64,000 nt of DNA from the NCBI RefSeq assembly GCF_042660705.1, contig NZ_JBHSUQ010000001.1; one strand, given 5' to 3'. Origin of the DNA: Undibacterium_A arcticum. Lineage in GTDB: Bacteria; Pseudomonadota; Gammaproteobacteria; Burkholderiales; Burkholderiaceae_D. Under the pieces are notes generated by a model that worked only from the letters and a program-made list of their open reading frames with translations, ran no database searches and had not been told where the DNA came from. This document shows, piece after piece, positions 63,964-64,000 of this stretch (position 1 is the first letter of the stretch; each line of letters starts with the position of its first letter). A program made the translations under genes and the position numbers.

Positions 63964-64000
63964 AAAAACCCTCCGGCACATGGCACCGGAGGGTTTTTTT
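63964..64000. terminator. strong bidirectional terminator at the window edge
   Basis: AAAAACCCTCCGG pairs with CCGGAGGGTTTTT. A-rich and T-rich flanks allow termination from either side. Confidence 0.85.

Overview
The window looks like the chromosome of a high-GC betaproteobacterium, most likely Burkholderiales and probably Oxalobacteraceae. The lineage call is inferred from gene content and order: a leucine/isovalerate (liu) cluster with a MerR-type LiuR, aceK, a bioA-bioF-bioD-bioB run, an argS-SPOR-dsbA block, and a Fnr/Crp regulator divergent from an acyl-CoA ligase plus Liv-type ABC transporter. No rRNA, CRISPR array or intact prophage was seen. There is one tRNA (Asn).

Layout. 0.3-4.8 kb is accessory: a UPF0158 gene, a Fic-fold protein with an unusual catalytic motif and a cluster of repeated operator-like boxes, a broken metallo-hydrolase, and an Xre-ImmA/DUF4411 (PIN-like) pair ending near a tRNA-Asn. 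5-15 kb holds housekeeping genes (ettA, MAPEG, ltaE, thioredoxin-like, DJ-1/PfpI, DUF2520, DUF924, aminopeptidase P). 14.4-25.2 kb is a divergent regulator/transport unit: Crp/Fnr regulator, acyl-CoA ligase, livG, livH, livM, substrate-binding protein, livF and a phenylacetate-CoA-ligase-like protein. It is broken up by palindromic repeats and a 13-bp tandem array. 25-31 kb contains HPRT, nitronate monooxygenase, an MBL hydrolase, DUF1289, an S41 peptidase lipoprotein and a YbaK-type deacylase.

31.4-52 kb is a leucine-catabolism island read leftwards: liuR, isovaleryl-CoA dehydrogenase, a PLP dehydratase, aceK, thiolase, another acyl-CoA dehydrogenase, liuB, liuC, then bioA-bioF-bioD-bioB, then the biotin-carrying carboxylase subunit liuD, ghrA and HMG-CoA lyase. 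The genes that make biotin therefore lie between the two subunit genes of a biotin-dependent carboxylase. 52-60 kb carries an MBL hydrolase divergent from liuR, a monooxygenase interrupted at its end by an IS1595 remnant, a GST, a cytochrome b/molybdopterin oxidoreductase/MXKDX-repeat trio, DUF805, a cobalamin-binding-fold protein and an SDR. 60-64 kb holds dsbA, a SPOR protein and argS.

Two window-wide themes stand out. First, about eleven otherwise intact genes carry 1-2 nt indels, mostly apparent deletions in short A/T runs, and these include the essential argS. Base-calling error is the most economical explanation, so these genes are annotated as single CDSs with a frameshift note. Second, the intergenic DNA is rich in several families of short palindromic repeats, one of which brackets a DUF559 endonuclease gene.
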